From: Monarcha castaneiventris obscurior
Taxonomy: Eukaryota; Chordata; Aves; Passeriformes; Monarchidae
NCBI GenBank assembly: GCA_026261815.1
Contig: JAMPIT010000350.1
Coordinates: 1,922,001 to 1,986,000, forward strand
Length of the DNA: 64,000 nucleotides
Reading direction: 5' to 3'
Shown here: piece by piece, positions 24,801-37,483 of the stretch
Layout: each line of letters opens with the position of its first letter
How positions within the stretch are numbered: the first letter of the stretch is position 1
Position numbers and translations under genes: made by a program
The notes under the pieces: generated by a model
Database searches by the model: none
The model's input: only the letters and a program-made list of their open reading frames with translations
Told to the model about the DNA's origin: nothing

Positions 24801-27574
24801 TGCCAGTGCAGGATTTGTCCAGCACGATCTCTGTCAACATGGTTCCTTAGTGCTTTTAGCAATTGTAATAAGACATTTGTGTGCTACAGTATGTTCCATC
24901 TAACTAAGTATATGAGGTGGCATTGTGAGTAAATAAAATTCCAATTAGTATAAGTGAAACTGGTGATGGAATTTCTTTTTCTCCTCAGCACAGTTAGTAA
25001 AAAGCTGCTTATGCCTTGGTTGTGTGTCTCACAAAACAGGCATTCATCCCAACAGAAGGAAGACGGAAACCCAGATCACTGTTCAGTTTTGCTGCCCGTT
25101 TCACTGTATGTGCAAACATTAGCGGAGTTCACTGAAGCCTGGTCTGCAGCCATGAGATTATTTCCCACCATGCCATTTCATGCTACTGATTTCTTCAGTT
25201 CCAAAGGCAGATCATCACATCGTGCAGCAGTTTGAATTTTGTAGAGAAATTTTCCCATACATAATACTGTTTTTTCTATTTCAAAGCAAGATGCCTATTG
25301 CTGTTCCTTTCTGTGGAAGGCAGTAATTATTTGAGGCCTTTATAAATTCATCATGCATGACACCCAGGTATATTCCTGGTAAAACATACCGTATTTGCTC
25401 TTATCCTGAACACAATGAAAAAGAACATCCTTGTTTAGAAGCCTTGGTTGTGGTTTGGCACAATGAATTGCCCACTGGCAGTACTAGTTTAGGGCATTAA
25501 TACTGATGTCATTCCTTCCTGCTCGTTCTTACCCTGTCTGTATCTGTCTCCCACCCCGCTCAACACGGTGCCTCCACTCCAGGACCTGCACTGTGCCAGC
25601 TCAGTTGTTTGCACAGCTGTGCTCAGCACTGGACTGGCCCACTGTTTTAGCTGATGAAGAAACAGATGTTTTGCTTTGCTGGATTGTTTTTCAGATGTAT
25701 TAATTCCTTGATCTGCCTTACAGGGAGGCCATATGAACTTCCACACTGACAAGACTGCAGGGCAGTAGGCCACAGTGTTGGGCAAGAAGAGCTGCAGGGA
25801 GTGAATGGAAGGGGTGGAGGGAATGGCAACATAAAGTTTACTTGCTGCTACACATGCTGCAGTTTCAAACCACAGCCTCTGGCTGTGTTTTCCTGAGTGA
25901 CTGCTACTAGAAAGGCAAAAATCTTAACTGCCTTTTCTCCCTTTGCTGCTGTACCCTTCCGTGCTCTCTGCTCATCTCTCCTGGCCCTGCTTCTCAGCTA
26001 CTGGCCATCTTCTTCCTTGCTCCAACACAATCTTTCCTCAACTTTTGTACGAGTAGATTTAGCTCACTAACTCAGCAGTGAACTATTTGAACTCTGCATT
26101 TTAAATTTGTTTTCTTCAGCTCAGATTTCTGCCAGACTGATTCCCAGGCGGGAATCAATGTGTTTCAAACACCAATATTTTTATTTCATATTTCTGTCTG
26201 TAGTGTCAGAAGAAAAATAGCATCACACCATGACAGAATGATAGCAGGCATAATTCCTCTTAGGATTCTGCATGTTCTGTGTCTCTTTCTTTTTGATTCC
26301 TCCTCCTAACAGATGCCTGGCTTGTACAGTTATAGGTCTTCCTTTGCTACACCTTACATGGAGCTTTTTCTTCCATGAAGATGACTGGAAAGCATCTCAC
26401 TGTTACATATCCCAGAACATTCAGACTTTTCCTTTGTTGTTGTATTAGGAGACTTCCCACATTTCCAAAGAAAAGAACCAGAGAGGACCAGAGGAAGCTG
26501 GTTCTGGTGGGTGAAACACCAGCCTAGATTCTCAGTGCTATTCTCAGAACCATATAACCTAGGACGAGATATTTAGTCTTCCTGTGCCTCCATTCCTACA
26601 AACTAGAACTCTGAGTGCTGTCCTACAAAACTAGGGATAGTAATACTGCCCAACACCAGTTCTTAGGCTGCGTTCTCTTCAGTAGTGTCAAACAGAACAG
26701 AACATTAATCACTAACTGGTACAATAACAAAAATTAGTATGTAATAGGAGATCAAACTACAACTTCAGTCTTTTTATTGCCATGATATTTACTATTTAAT
26801 TAATTATAAAGTCTTTCAATTCATCCATGTAGAAAACAACTAGTGATTTTAATCCTCCTCTTCAAGCTGTGCCTCTGGAGGTAGCAGTACCCTTTCCCAG
26901 CATTTAAATATCTTTAGTGCCATCTTCTGTAGGGCAGTGGCATGTCAAGTGCAGTTCTCTTTATCGACATACCATACAGTGCCACAATGAGCTGAACTTG
27001 AAGCATTTGTAGCTCTTTTTTTAGGCTGACTGTGTGGACAGAACTGCTGTCAGCATTGCTGAGCCATGTGTCACTTTGGCATGGTTTGTTTATGACCGAT
27101 GACATGTACCACAGTTTAGGGGTCTTTCCACTAGACTGTGCTTGGATGCACAGTTATGTAAGAGTGATCCTCTTCTGTACTTCAAAATAGATATTTATAT
27201 TAGAAATTGCAAGGGGTAAAACACTGTTTTGGATCAATACTGATCTGAAGAAGTCCATTTTTCTTATTGGGCAGCAGCTCAGGTTCAGACTAGGATCAAT
27301 CAAGAAATATCTCCTTAACTTATGAGATCTTTTTATCATTTCACAAAGCTTGGTGTCTATTTTTTATTTTCTTTCAATGTACCTTGTCATGAAAACCCGA
27401 TTCATCTAATCTTAAAAATACCTTCCTGACTGCTCTGTCTCTCCACTTCTTGAATTCACTTTGTTTCTGTGCCAGCCACATCATGTACTGCTAAATATCT
27501 GTCTACATGTAGAACAGGGGTTGTCACCTGTGTGGAGGCTTGGATGGAAGACAAAAGATGGTACTAAAGAAGAT
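21871..27574. other. Intergenic DNA between GJB2 and GJA3, no gene recognised
   Basis: AT-rich, unique-looking sequence with only short random frames. A MIR-like fossil at about 26490-26650 is listed separately. A pyrimidine-biased patch lies at about 25910-26060. Enhancers shared by the two connexin genes could be here, but I cannot recognise any. Confidence 0.5.
26490..26650 (+). repeat. Possible fossil MIR-like SINE
   Basis: The order of motifs resembles the core and tail of MIR: a segment similar to ACCTTGGGCAAGTTACTTA, then CCTGTGCCTCCATTCC, then a segment similar to AAATGGGGATAATAATA. Agreement is partial with small gaps, as expected for a repeat of this age in a bird. The alternative is chance similarity. 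Confidence 0.35.
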
Positions 27575-27718
27575 AATTAATCCCTCTCTGGAGACATTCA
27601 AAACCCAGCTGGACACGTTCCTGTGTAACCTGCTGTAGGTGACCCTGCTTTGGCAGGGATGTTGCACTGGATGATGTCCAGAGGTCCCTTCCAACCCTAA
27701 CGATTCTGTGATTCTGTG
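27575..27718 (+). mobile_element. CR1 LINE 3'-end fragment
   Basis: The sequence matches the CR1 C-terminal and 3' UTR: CTCTGGAGACATTCAAAACC, TTCCTGTGTAACCTGCT, a GATGATGTCCAGAGGTCCCTT segment, and a tail of repeated ATTCTGTG units. Only about the last 145 bases of the element are present. Confidence 0.93.
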
Positions 27719-29123
27719 TTAATTAAAAGAAGGGTGAAAATTTTTTAAGTGTGCATTTTAATGTAAAAATTTAAATGTCACCTTGTGTGCTGCTGTCTAG
27801 TGTTAATGAGGGAGGGAAAACATAATGAGGACTAGCAGTGCCGTGCAGTTTTAAAGGTAAGTGAGGAAACTAGCAGGATGGCTCTTCATGGAAATCCTTC
27901 TGTCAGAAAGTCCACATGAGGAGACACCATTAACTAAATCTGAGCCTGTTTTCTTTCTGAATAAACTCCTCAGAGAGACAAGTCCTGCTTTTTCTATTTC
28001 CCCCTTGTTTGGCTAGAGATCCTCCTGTTAGTATATGACTAACAAGTAACCCTCCGTATGTCCTCAACATGCTTTCATGCTTGGGCTCTCACCAGTACAT
28101 AATTGGTTCTTTACTTTTAAAGCTGCTTTCTTCAAGTTTTCCTCACGGATTTTGCATCCTTGCCTGTCTCATTTTCTAAAAATGATCCAGAGGGTTTTGC
28201 TGTCAGACCAAACCTCTTCTTATATGAACCCAGAATGGAATTCTTGGAAAGGAAATTGTTAGCTGATGGGTGTAGTCCCATGGCAGGCAGGGACTGCATC
28301 AGCTTCTCCTAGTTTGAAATGTAAAGGATTCTACCATAAAAACCTTCTGTAGCACTACTAAAAGGATGCTCTAGAATTTCACTGCCTTCTTGAGTAAGAA
28401 TATTTTTATTAAAAAAACAGGTGTCAAGGCCAGTCTGTACAGATAGTGGGAAATACCACTTGAAACTTCCAGAGAGTGAAAAAGCCAACAGAGAAGCAAC
28501 AGTGCTTCATGCTATTAAAACTTTTGTGCAGATGTTTGAAAATGAAAGATCTCTGTCTACTTCTCCCTAAAATCAAACCTCCTGCCTTTCAACTGACGTT
28601 ATGAGCCAAGAGACTTCACTGCACAAGGGAAGTTTTAATTTTAGGAGTTACTGGGGCTGCTGGGATTCCATCCTGTACCCTAACACGGCCTCTCATGCCC
28701 CAGTGCTTCAGGATCAACCTTGTGATACCACTACACTTACAGTCATGACAGCACTGTGTTTCAGACATGTCACCTATCTCTGAACAGTCATTTGTCCTTG
28801 CACCACCTCTAGTGCTTAGGGTCAACAGAGATCTTCCTCTCCAGTGCTTTCAACTGAAATATTTATAGGGACCGATCAAGCATTGCAAGAATACAAGAAC
28901 ATGGGCAAGAGCTGCTGGATTCAGTTTCTCAACAGTCCTGCACTACACACAGCCCTCCAAGTGTCTCAAATTTTTAATTGGATTTTTTTTTAAATTAAAT
29001 AAAGCCTTGAGAATGACTGGTGTGGTTCTGTTTCCAGCTCTTAGTAGAGTGGCTATCAAGAGAAACTCCTATGTTACTGCTGAAGAGTTGTTGAGTTATC
29101 ATACCACTTTAGGTCATTCTTCC
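27719..29123. other. Intergenic DNA, no gene recognised
   Basis: AT-rich sequence between two CR1 fragments. Frames here are short and unlike known proteins. Confidence 0.5.
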
Positions 29124-29755
29124 ATAGAATCCTAGGGTGGTTTGGGTTAGAAGGAACCTTAAAGATCTACTTCCAACTCTCCCTGCCAATGGTAGGAGCA
29201 CCTACTACTAGACCAGATTGCTCAAAGCCTTATCAAACCTGGCCTTGAACACATCTGGAAATGTCTCATCTGCAACTGACCTGGGCTCACCACCCTCACA
29301 CTAAAGACTCTTTTCCTAATACCTAATCTAAATCTACCCTCTTTCAGTTCAGAGCAATTCCCCCTTGTCCAGTCACTACCTGCCCTTGTACAAGTTCCTC
29401 TCTGGTTTTCTTGTAGGCCCCTTTAGGAACTGGAAATCTACTGTATGGTCTCCTCATAGCCCCCTTTTCTCCAGGCTGAACATCCCCAGCTCTTCAGCCT
29501 GTCTTCATAGGAGATGTGCTCCAGCCCCCCAGTCATCTTCATGGCCCTCCTCTGGACTCACTCCAACAGGTCCACATCCTTCTTATGTTGGGGGCCCCCT
29601 GAGTTGGACACAGCATTCCAGGTGGGGTCTCATGAGAGTGGAATAGCAGGGGAGAGTCACCTCCGTGGACCTGCTTTGATCAGAACCACATCCCACTCTG
29701 CTTTGGATGCTGCCCAGGCTGTGTGGCTGTTTTCCTTTCTCTGGGGCAACACTAC
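29124..29755 (-). mobile_element. CR1 LINE 3' part, antisense
   Basis: On the plus strand this starts with the reverse complement of the CR1 tail (CATAGAATCCTAGGGTGGTT) and continues through the reversed 3' UTR and C-terminal coding part, including CTCCAACAGGTCCACATCC and CATTCCAGGTGGGGTCTCA. It is about 630 bases long, 5'-truncated, and diverges toward 29755. It lies some 300-900 bp upstream of the GJA3 CpG island. Confidence 0.92.
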
Positions 29756-30556
29756 AGAACACACAAAAGCCTAACCAAAATATTCATGATACTAACATTT
29801 TTGAGTACTGATGCTGAAAATGTCAAGAGCTGCTTTCAAATAATAACCTTCGGAACAGTGACAACTGATCCGTGTTTTGGGGGTTTTTGGGTCTTTTTCC
29901 AAAAGTTCTGCGCACAACAGCCTAGCAGCTAATCCTGACTGAGAAGGGTCTGAGGGAAACTAAAAAGGGGTTGGCAGCCCTTTGAGGCTCTTCATACAGG
30001 GCGCACAGGCAGCCACCTGCGAGCTTGATTGCTCTCAGAGAGAAAACTCTCCTTTTGGTGAAGCACTTGCTCGGTTGTTTCCCTCAGGAGTCTCTGACAC
30101 CTGAGGGAGGGCCGTGCACTGGGCGGCAGGGCCGGGGCGCCCTCAGAGCGCGGCCCGCGGGCACCGGAGCGGGCGGCGGCTCCCGCGGCGCTGCCTCCGC
30201 CGCAGCCCGGCCCGGCAGGCGGGGACGGCTTTCTCACGCTTCTGTCCTCAGCGGGAAAGAAACTCTTTTATCTCCCAGGACATCCCGCGGAGGTGGGATG
30301 GGTCATCTGCACAGTGACAAACATTTCAGAATCCAGGCAGAGAATCCGCCTGGGACCTCCCGGGTGCGGAGAGGGGCTGCCGGCCCGTCCCGTGTGAAGC
30401 GGCGGCGGGAGGCGGGGAGTGGAGGGGAGGGCAGAGAGGGAGGGCCGGTGCCCGGTGCCTTGCGGGGCGGCCGCCAGAGGTGCCGGCGCCGGCCGGGGAG
30501 CGCGGGCAGCACAGGCAGGGCGCAGGGCAGGGCGCTGGGCTCGGCTCCCGGCGCCG

Positions 30557-30579
30557 CCCGCCCCGCCCCGCCCCGCCGC
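30557..30579 (+). promoter_or_regulatory. GJA3: Tandem GC boxes of the probable GJA3 promoter
   Basis: Three overlapping GCCCCG-type units form consecutive Sp1-type GC boxes. They lie about 100 bases before the donor at 30675, so transcription probably starts between about 30585 and 30640. No clear TATA box is seen. Confidence 0.5.
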
Positions 30580-30599
30580 TTCTGCCACAGCCCCTGCAA

Positions 30600-30674
30600 A
30601 GTCTGGGGGCTCCTCTTGCCCCCGCCTGAGAGACCTGTGCGCCATCGCCGCCCGGACCCTTCCGAACGCCAAGC
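30600..30674 (+). other. GJA3: Candidate end of GJA3 exon 1 (non-coding)
   Basis: AAGC|GTAAGT at 30671-30680 is an excellent donor match in the CpG island, on the coding strand. The exon start is not determinable and is only placed by the GC boxes. The paired acceptor is at 37465-37466. Confidence 0.5.
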
Positions 30675-31728
30675 GTAAGTAGAGCGCCCCTGGGCTGCGC
30701 CGCTCGGCTCCAGGCAGGGACGCGGCCCCGGGCAGCCTCCGGGCCGGCGCTGGGGGCGGGAGCCTGCCCGGGGCCGCTGCCCGCTTGCCGTGTCCCCCGG
30801 CCGTGGGATGGGCGCCAGGGAAGGGCAGGGCGGGGCCGAGCCTGCTCATGCTGCTGAGGAGGAGTCGTGGCAGGGGCCCTGCTGCTCGGAATCCCTTCCT
30901 GATGGACCCTGGCGCGAGTGTCCCTCTGTTCCTGCCCCACCGAGGGCACCGTCTGCAGGCAGCGGCGCTCGCAGGTGGGACGGTAACTGAGCTGGTGTGG
31001 CAGGGAGAAGTGTCCAAACGCCACCAAATACTTCCGAAGATGCAGTGGAGGACAAAGCAACAAGTGTTTATATCCAGGATTGTTGTTTAGGGCCATGTAG
31101 TATCTTCTTAAAAGTTGCCACTAACATGTGAACATTGATGTGCATTTCAAGCCAGTTTTGTACCCGGAGTAAAGTTAAGTCGTAAATATTAAGCAGAGCC
31201 AGAATTTCTTTCAGCGTTTTAAGTGGTGCCACACAGAATGATGGAGTTCACGGGCATAACCCAAGATAGTTCCGGGGTTCCTTGAGGTGAGCTCTGAGTT
31301 ATCTGGCCCATACAAGCACTATCTGCTGATAGTGGGGAAAACGGCGGGGTGGCCTCCCCGCATTGACCAGACATTTACTTCACTCTGTCCACATCTTTGG
31401 TCTGAGAGTTATCGAAACATGCCAGTTACTTGTTCACTTGGGACTCACAAGTGATGCAAAGTATTGAGATGAATAAATATTCTTTGGAAGGTACGACGTT
31501 TGATTAAGTAAAAATTTGCCAATGTTATAAGCAAAAAAGTTGTTTCATTTGTGTCTTTTTTTTTTTCCTGTAGGCAAAAAGTATTTGGGTTCATTGCTGA
31601 CGCACTGAAGAAATCATATAAGCCTAGCATGTTGTTAGGAATCCTTAGTGTGTTAGGTCTTTAAGACACTGATGTAGATATGAAGAATGAATTGAACTGA
31701 GTAGCCAGAGATACTGGAGGTATTTACC

Positions 31729-31757
31729 TTTAAATTTACCTTTAAGGTAAATTTAAA
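31729..31757. repeat. Palindrome with 14-bp perfect arms
   Basis: TTTAAATTTACCTT and its exact reverse complement are separated by one T. The left arm is preceded by an overlapping TTTACCTT copy. It lies in the probable GJA3 intron about 1 kb from the first exon. It may be chance or a small template-switch duplication. Confidence 0.85.
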
Positions 31758-34700
31758 TGGAAATGAGAGAATGCTACTAGAACATTTTAGAATAAACTAG
31801 AAAAAATTTAAATGGTTTACATAGTACAAAAGTGTACTTTAAGAAGTTTTAACAGGGTCTCCCTTGCAGTTACTGTAACTTGCCTGAAGTCCTCTCAGAC
31901 GGATACTCAAACGTTGGAGTCCCTGCTTCTCTGCAGTGAAAAAGGGTCTTGAGTGTTTGAATGCCAGAAAGGCTCTTCTTTCCTCTGTACATCTGGGGCG
32001 GGGGGCGGGACACTCCTCACTGTGCAGTTTTTAGATGTGTGTGGCTGATGATATGTGGGCACCTGACAGCTCTGTCTCATTCATGCTTCACTCACTCGGG
32101 ATGTAGGACTGCTGCCCTCATGCTCCACGGCTGTTCCGCAGTCCCCCGGTAGCTCCACACCCTCCACACCTTTCAGCTTTACTGGTAAGTCGCTGTCTTT
32201 TCATTCCCACGTAGAGCTCTAAGATGGCATTTGAGTATTCTGGGGGAGAAAAGGGGTTGCTTTTTGTTCCTGTTTTTCTCCTGTGGCTAACAAATCAGGG
32301 CAGGGGTTTGTTCCAGCAGGGAAGAGAGGAGTTTCACAGGTGGGGTGTAGCTCTCCTCCTGGGCTCAGCCCTGCGCTCCTCGCACTTTTCCTTTACTCAG
32401 GCCAAACTTTCACTCAGAGGTCAAGTGGAGTCAAGAAGAAGTCAAAAGAAGTTTTGCCTGGGATTTAAGGAGGAGGCTTCATAGCAGTAAAGTAAGTTCA
32501 AGGTAATAACAAGATCAGTTAAGGAATTAATTTTTAACAAGCGTTTAAAATGCAATGAGAGTGGTGATAGATGTGTCTGAAAGTATGACACTGGGAGCGT
32601 GAAGAAAGGTATTTTTCAAATCCTCATTTGGACAAGTTTATAAAATGAACTGTGAAACCTCTATTGTGTTTTATGAAACACTCACCGTTGTGTTTCATGT
32701 CTTTGTACATGGCCAAATACCATTAAGTTTCAGTGGAAATTACAGTATCTTATTATGTGCCAGCATATATGCCAGTTTGTCTGGAATTACATGGTCATGC
32801 TACAGACTTTTCTGCAGGGTGACTGCATTTGTCTGATTTAAATTAGCAGAGCTAAGAACCTGGTAGTAGTGGAGATGCCTGATTGTTTGGTGTAAAAACA
32901 TATAAAATATTGCAAGTAGTTTTAAGAGCTTTTTTTGTTATACTGCTTTATAAAATGTAGATCATTTTGAAGAAAAAAAATATAAATCCCAAGGTTTTAG
33001 ACTGTCCAGAGAAATCAAAGGAAATGTGGGCTGAATTTAAGAAATTGTATTCAGATAAGGATATCTGTTAGGTTTCTAAATATTTGTTTTGGGACATTTT
33101 TTGGAGGTACCAGTATAATGAAATTTTCAATACATCAAGTGTCATAATCTGGTAATGTAGTTAACACAGCTGTGTACTTATTTGCGTGCATATGTGTATA
33201 TAAATAAATAAACATATACATGTTTGAGTAAAAGTATAAACAATAAAATGTCAAATTTTGCACACCTGATACATAGTGATGAACCTCTTCAGTGGTGTCA
33301 ACAGAAATAAAAATAAATGGCAAATTTGTAGGTGTCACGTAATAATTATTCCTCTCCTGCAGAGGGATCAATATGACATTGCAGCTTCTAAAGGTTATTC
33401 TTGCTTGCTTGTTTTCGTTGTCACATGCAAAGTGTGTTTGTGCATGTACTAAACTAGTGATTAATAACACAACATTGATTCTTAAATGCCATGCCAATTT
33501 TTATGAATGTCCATTTTTCAGTGTCGGTCTCAGAGGAAGCTTTTCTAATACAAGAAACACAATACAATGCAATACACCAAATAATACAAGACTCCCAGTT
33601 CTTATTAAATGATACAAAGGTTCATGAAGTCCTTGCTTTTCCTACTGTTGAATTAGATTGTTTTCTGAGACAGATTCTCTGTCATTCCCTTGTGGGTATT
33701 TATGGACATCATGAAATGCAGATAAAGATGTTTCATTTCTTAATCTGCATTTTTTTCCAGGCACAAAAAGAAAGAAATGTCTTCTTTCACAATCCATATT
33801 GAAGATTAGGTCTTAACAGTTGCCTGTCTGTATTTCAGCAGCACTGAAAGTAATACTCTACAGTTGAAGTTTATGTAATACTACAAAAGCAAGCTTGGGA
33901 TAATTCTCAGCTAAAATATTGAGTTGTGGCTGCTTAAATTTAGATATAGGTATTGTTGAACTCAATAGTGAAAAATCAAATATTCTGTGAGCTTTGTGAA
34001 CCTTTTGTTTTTGTTTGATGTAATTGAAACATTATTTGTATCAAGGCACCCCTTTACAATTATTGGTCTGATTTTTGGGTGATTTACATTGGCTTTAAGA
34101 ATTGCTCACTGAAGAATGTATTGACATTGAAGAAAGACACACGACCTGGATTTCTGGGAACTCTCCAGCCAGGGGAGATACATAACTTTGCATTGCCCTT
34201 GGAAGTTGTGTCCTTCCAGTATTTATGTACTATGGACAAGACACGTTTCTGGCGAAGGCAACAGTTACTGCAATTCATACTAAGATGTACACTGAGGTTT
34301 TTCACCTCTGTGAAGTTAAGATGCTGTGAAATATCTGCTCACGGCTTAAACACCTTCCCTTTATGTGCAGGATGATTTTGCACACTCTGATATACAGAAA
34401 TAAATCTTTTAACCCATGAAAGCATTAGAATAGCTTTTTTATATGTATCCTTTGAGAAGTGCATTGTGTCCTGTCTTTGGTGTCCTGAATTATCTCAGCC
34501 TGGGCATTACTGACCTGCAGTAAAAAGAAAAAAATTCTTGGATAGTATTGGTGAATGGAGAATGATTCAGAATAACTTAGATGGATATATTATTTGTCAT
34601 CTTTAACTTTTACAGATTGTTATTGTTCTTCTGCTAATCACTAGATAAATCCTCAGAAAAACACAAAATATCCTGTTTTTATTGTTGCCATCATTGCCTA

Positions 34701-36649
34701 TTGATCTCTGTGAGAGATGCACAACAGTGTGCCTTTAGGGGAAAAAATTGGTACCTGTGTTCACCTTACAAGTGCAGGGCTTACCATTTTTCAGGAGGGC
34801 AGACCAACTTCATTCTTTTTATGCAACAGGAGGTAATATCTGTTTCTGTAAAAAACAGTATGTGGCCTTTGTGGCATTGGATACAAGGATAATTGCAGCC
34901 ATGCTGAAAATGGGACATGAGTGCTGAATTCAACAAGATTTATTGGTCTCTTTTTGCCGGTTAATAAACTTTCTTTTACAAGTATTAGTAACAAAAGAAC
35001 GAACCGTAACTTTGACTGCTCATTACCTGAGCTGCCTATTTTGTTTGATCTGGATGAAAAATAAAGTGAGGCAGAGAGTATTGAACTGAGAGGCACAGAA
35101 TAATGTAAAGAATGGCAGAGAAAGGAAATACTGAACTTAGGTTTATGCTAAACTTCTTTAATCCATCAAATACCACATTGTTCATTTTGCTTTTCCTACA
35201 TTTTCCCACTCATAATAAGAACATGCCCGAACAACAGTTTAGTTCTGTTCAAAGCTGGAACTAAACTGGGTATATCTTCAAATTGTTTTGAGTAAAAAAC
35301 CCCACAAAATTAATTCATTATTCCCTTAAAAGTTTTTATTTGTCAAGATTAAAATTACTTAACCACCCAAAATATTTTAAACCTTATAAAATTAAGATTG
35401 ATGTTTAAATTTTGTAGTAATATAGACAAATTAAGACTATAAAAATACTATTACAAAATGTGTTCAGCTTTGGGCTACTATTTTAAGAGGAGAAAAAATA
35501 CATTCTTCAAAAAGAATCTGAATATATTTTTTAAGAATGTTTCAGAACAGGGAACATACGTACACAAAATCAGTATTTTGTTTTTAGTATCATCATTTGG
35601 AGTTTATTGTGTTCTGTTGGAAAAATAATTCACTTACATTAAAGGGAATGTGTTTTTGAAGAATATCAAATTCGTATTTTTAGAGGGAGGTTTTGTTAAA
35701 TTAACTTGGTGGGATAAAACATGAATTAGTATTCCAGGATTTGCAAAACTGCAAAATACTAACGTGTGTTGTTTCTTTTTTTGTGAAAGGATACTAGTCT
35801 GCAGTTATAGGTATTTCATTGCCTCCTAATAAAATCGAGTTATATAAAGGTACCTTAAATAAATTTAATTTCTTTAATTGCCTTAACTAAAAGCCTGAAA
35901 GAAGTTCAGGACAGACTTTGGAAATACTTCTTTTGGAAAAACAGTGACATAATTGCTGGAAATTGCACTCATATAATGATGAGAATAGTATACTTTTCCA
36001 GTGGTAAATTTCTAGCTGTAGTGATGAACACCTTTTTTTTCTTGGGAATTGTAAGACACCCAGGTGTTTGGATAAGAAGTATAAGTAAGATGTAATTAAG
36101 TTATTTTTATAAAATATTCTAAGATTTTTAAACAAGAACATAATCGCTTTTCTCATAGTGTTTTTTTTGTATGCAAATTGTTAGATCTGAATTACAGTAC
36201 AAGTATTTCTGAAGGTACTGAAGTTACTGAAAGCAAAATTTTTTATTTTGTTTTCAGTTGAAGGTTGACATATAAAACATAGCAGTTTATTAGGAGAATG
36301 AAATGTACTTCTTACATGTATTCCAATATTCTTACATATAATCCAGTTAGGAACAGGCCCAGGATAACAGAAGTGATACCAGCAGATTTCTCCTGTTTCT
36401 CAATTGGAGGAAACTTGTGAGGAATCTGATATTAAAAAAAAGTCTTGTGCTTTAAACCTTTCCAAATCAGCAATTGTGTCTCTGCCTAGAACTGGACTTG
36501 GGAGGCCCATCATACATGAATTGGTGGAAACTGCTGAGAATATATGCCAGTTGTTTGTCACAGAAGTAAGGTCATAGGATGTACTTTTATTTTTTTCCAA
36601 GAAAATCTCTGTATATAGTTGCTGAAGTGACCTTGAGTTTGTTGTTTTG

Positions 36650-36670
36650 GTTTTTGTTTTGTTTTGTTTT
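36650..36670 (+). repeat. (GTTTT)n microsatellite
   Basis: About four GTTTT-type units in the GJA3 intron. Confidence 0.75.
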
Positions 36671-37483
36671 AATGATGTTGCAGTAGGTATGATTCAGTAA
36701 CACTAACTGCCAGGACAGTAGGGGAAATGGCATAGAAACCTTTTCACCATTTGTGTCAGAATTGCTCATTCTTCCTAATATTTCAAGTTATTAAAATGTC
36801 TGGATTTTATTAGAAATAAAAAAATTTAAACATGATTAGGCTTTGAGAACATGCTTGTTGAGTCATACAGATTCCAAAATTAAACTCTAAATTCCATAGG
36901 TTTTGAGTAATTATTTTTCTGTGTTTATACCGTTCAAAAATAGCAGAGACCTGGGACATTACTAACATTCTGAATGCTGGAATAAATAAGTTCTGATAAC
37001 AATAAAATGATTAGAGTTAGGCAAACTTTGCATCACACTCTGGATACCAGTGCAGTTGTGTTAATACTAGGGTGCTGTTTATTTGATCTGATTTCTGCCT
37101 GTTCTTTTCTAAATATAAGCAGGAGCAGTTAGAGCCATCTCAGAGAGAGGAAACAGAAAAAACCGTTTTTTAAATATTTAAATCTTGTAGAAATTCTAAC
37201 TTATGAATCCTTCTTGCCAGTTGTGTATAGGCACTTAAGCCTGTATGGGCTCTGTGAGAGCACTAAACATCTTCCTTCTCTGCTCACCAAAGCCTGTGGT
37301 TGCATGGTCCTGGGGTTATCTAGTTCTTAATGTATGTGTGCAACATCCTGCAAAAGCAAGTGCCCTTAAGAAATAATTTGTTGAGGATCAATCTGTTCTG
37401 CCTCAGCGTTGTGTAATTATAAGATGTTTTAACGTTGCTCTAATTGCTCTGATGTTCTTATTGTAGGTTAGAAATCTGAAACA

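Larger units (their letters stand above)
30085..30990 (+). promoter_or_regulatory. GJA3: CpG island, probable GJA3 promoter and first exon
   Basis: A sharply bounded GC- and CpG-rich block between AT-rich flanks, 6.5-7.4 kb upstream of the GJA3 coding exon. It contains tandem GC boxes and a consensus splice donor. Vertebrate GJA3 has a non-coding first exon, which this fits. Long open frames on both strands in the island are compositional. Confidence 0.75.
30675..37466 (+). other. GJA3: Probable GJA3 intron 1
   Basis: About 6.8 kb between the CpG-island donor and the acceptor GATGTTCTTATTGTAG. Beyond the island it is AT-rich, with a perfect-arm palindrome at 31729-31757 and a (GTTTT)n run at about 36650-36670. 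It has no recognisable transposon and no convincing reading frame, so it is relatively free of repeats compared with the flanks. Confidence 0.5.

Noticed and set aside
30268..31096. Minus-strand open frames of about 250 codons in the GJA3 CpG island
   Set aside because: Same compositional cause as above; they overlap the inferred GJA3 first exon and have no recognisable domain.
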